Shown here: positions 63,695 through 64,000 of the stretch, one piece after another
Layout of the letters: the number at the start of each line of letters is the position of its first letter
How positions within the stretch are numbered: position 1 is the first letter of the stretch
Origin: Sternotherus odoratus
Taxonomy: Eukaryota; Chordata; Testudines; Kinosternidae
DNA length: 64,000 nucleotides
NCBI GenBank assembly: GCA_032164245.1
Contig: JAVMKO010000001.1
Location: 76,195,892-76,259,891 of the forward strand
Direction of reading: 5' to 3'
Program-made: the position numbers and the translations under genes
The notes under the pieces: model-generated
The model's input: the letters and a program-made list of their open reading frames with translations, nothing else
Told to the model about the DNA's origin: nothing
The model's database searches: none

Positions 63695-64000
63695 GTACGT
63701 ACCGTTGCTGTGTATGAACTTCTCATTAGTCTTCCTTTCCCAGCTAGCTGGAGCTAGAACCACAGTGACAGCTGCTTTTGTGAAGAGATGCACGACTTCA
63801 GGAACAGCTGTCCCCTTGTTCCCCGTCTTTTGAAAGAGATCGTGCTGCTCCAGTAGGTGCACACTCAATAACCATTTTTGATCTCTAGCTTCCAGCCCAA
63901 TAGGAACAGGATATGTTGTGGAGGATAGTCCATCAGCTAGTGCTCTGCACTGCTGGGACCCCAAATAGATTAGCTACTACAAGAACAATGATCAGCAAAC
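63695..64000. other. start of intron 17
   Basis: No coding match to the expected last TTC26 exon, which should encode about 37 residues; it must lie beyond the window. Confidence 0.5.

Overview
The window is vertebrate chromosomal DNA, most likely from a turtle or another non-avian sauropsid. It holds almost one entire protein-coding gene on the + strand. The gene is TTC26, also called IFT56 or DYF13, which encodes a tetratricopeptide-repeat subunit of the intraflagellar-transport IFT-B complex. I could place seventeen coding exons with canonical GT-AG borders and continuous phase. They run from the initiator ATG at 1870-1872 to codon 518, which is split by the donor at 63695. The coding sequence in the window is 1553 nt (517 codons plus 2 nt). 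The human protein is 554 residues from memory, so one last exon of about 37 codons should lie past the right edge. No other host gene, tRNA, rRNA or CRISPR array was found.

Layout. Bases 1-1620 are upstream flank with repeat debris. A CpG-rich, TATA-less promoter and 5' UTR lies at about 1625-1872, with an RFX X-box-like site as expected for a ciliary gene. Exons 1 and 2 follow within 280 bp. After that, coding exons of 50-172 bp are scattered through large introns. The longest are intron 4 (10.5 kb), intron 5 (6.5 kb), intron 12 (6.5 kb) and intron 15 (6.3 kb).

The introns are packed with mobile elements, which carry most of the remaining structure. CR1 LINE tails end in the ATTCTATG-type motif (8.2, 8.4-8.9, 16.2-17.0, 17.5, 32.1-33.0 and 49.6-50.3 kb). 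Penelope-like elements carry reverse transcriptase and GIY-YIG endonuclease remnants (43.5-44.4, 56.6-58.0 and 60.1-62.0 kb), and there are many short fold-back Penelope-type tails. A 4.08-kb Harbinger element (9150-13229) has TAA target duplications, a nearly open DDE transposase and a convergent Myb/SANT-like gene. Many non-autonomous hAT elements have 8-bp duplications that can be read directly. TA-flanked Tc1/mariner/pogo-type MITEs occur at 3885, 4831, 22317 and 23739. Three Helitrons end in CTAG (41212-41951, 41961-about 42470 and 53790-54790). LTR elements include a very young 1.7-kb copy (19826-21519) nested inside a 3.7-kb hAT element. A MIR-like SINE sits at 46.4 kb. This mix of CR1, Penelope, Harbinger, hAT and gypsy-like LTRs, together with avian/reptile-like exon sequence, is the reason for the turtle-like assignment. 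The species itself cannot be read from the sequence.

I see no undescribed multi-gene system. The observations most worth checking are recurrent, nearly perfect inverted repeats built from Penelope-like ends, a perfect 42-bp inverted repeat of unknown origin in intron 8, two Helitrons joined tail to tail, a non-autonomous LTR element with LTRs about 0.6% diverged, and a Harbinger element whose transposase is broken only by nonsense codons. Repeat family names are from memory and motif recognition, because no library search was possible.
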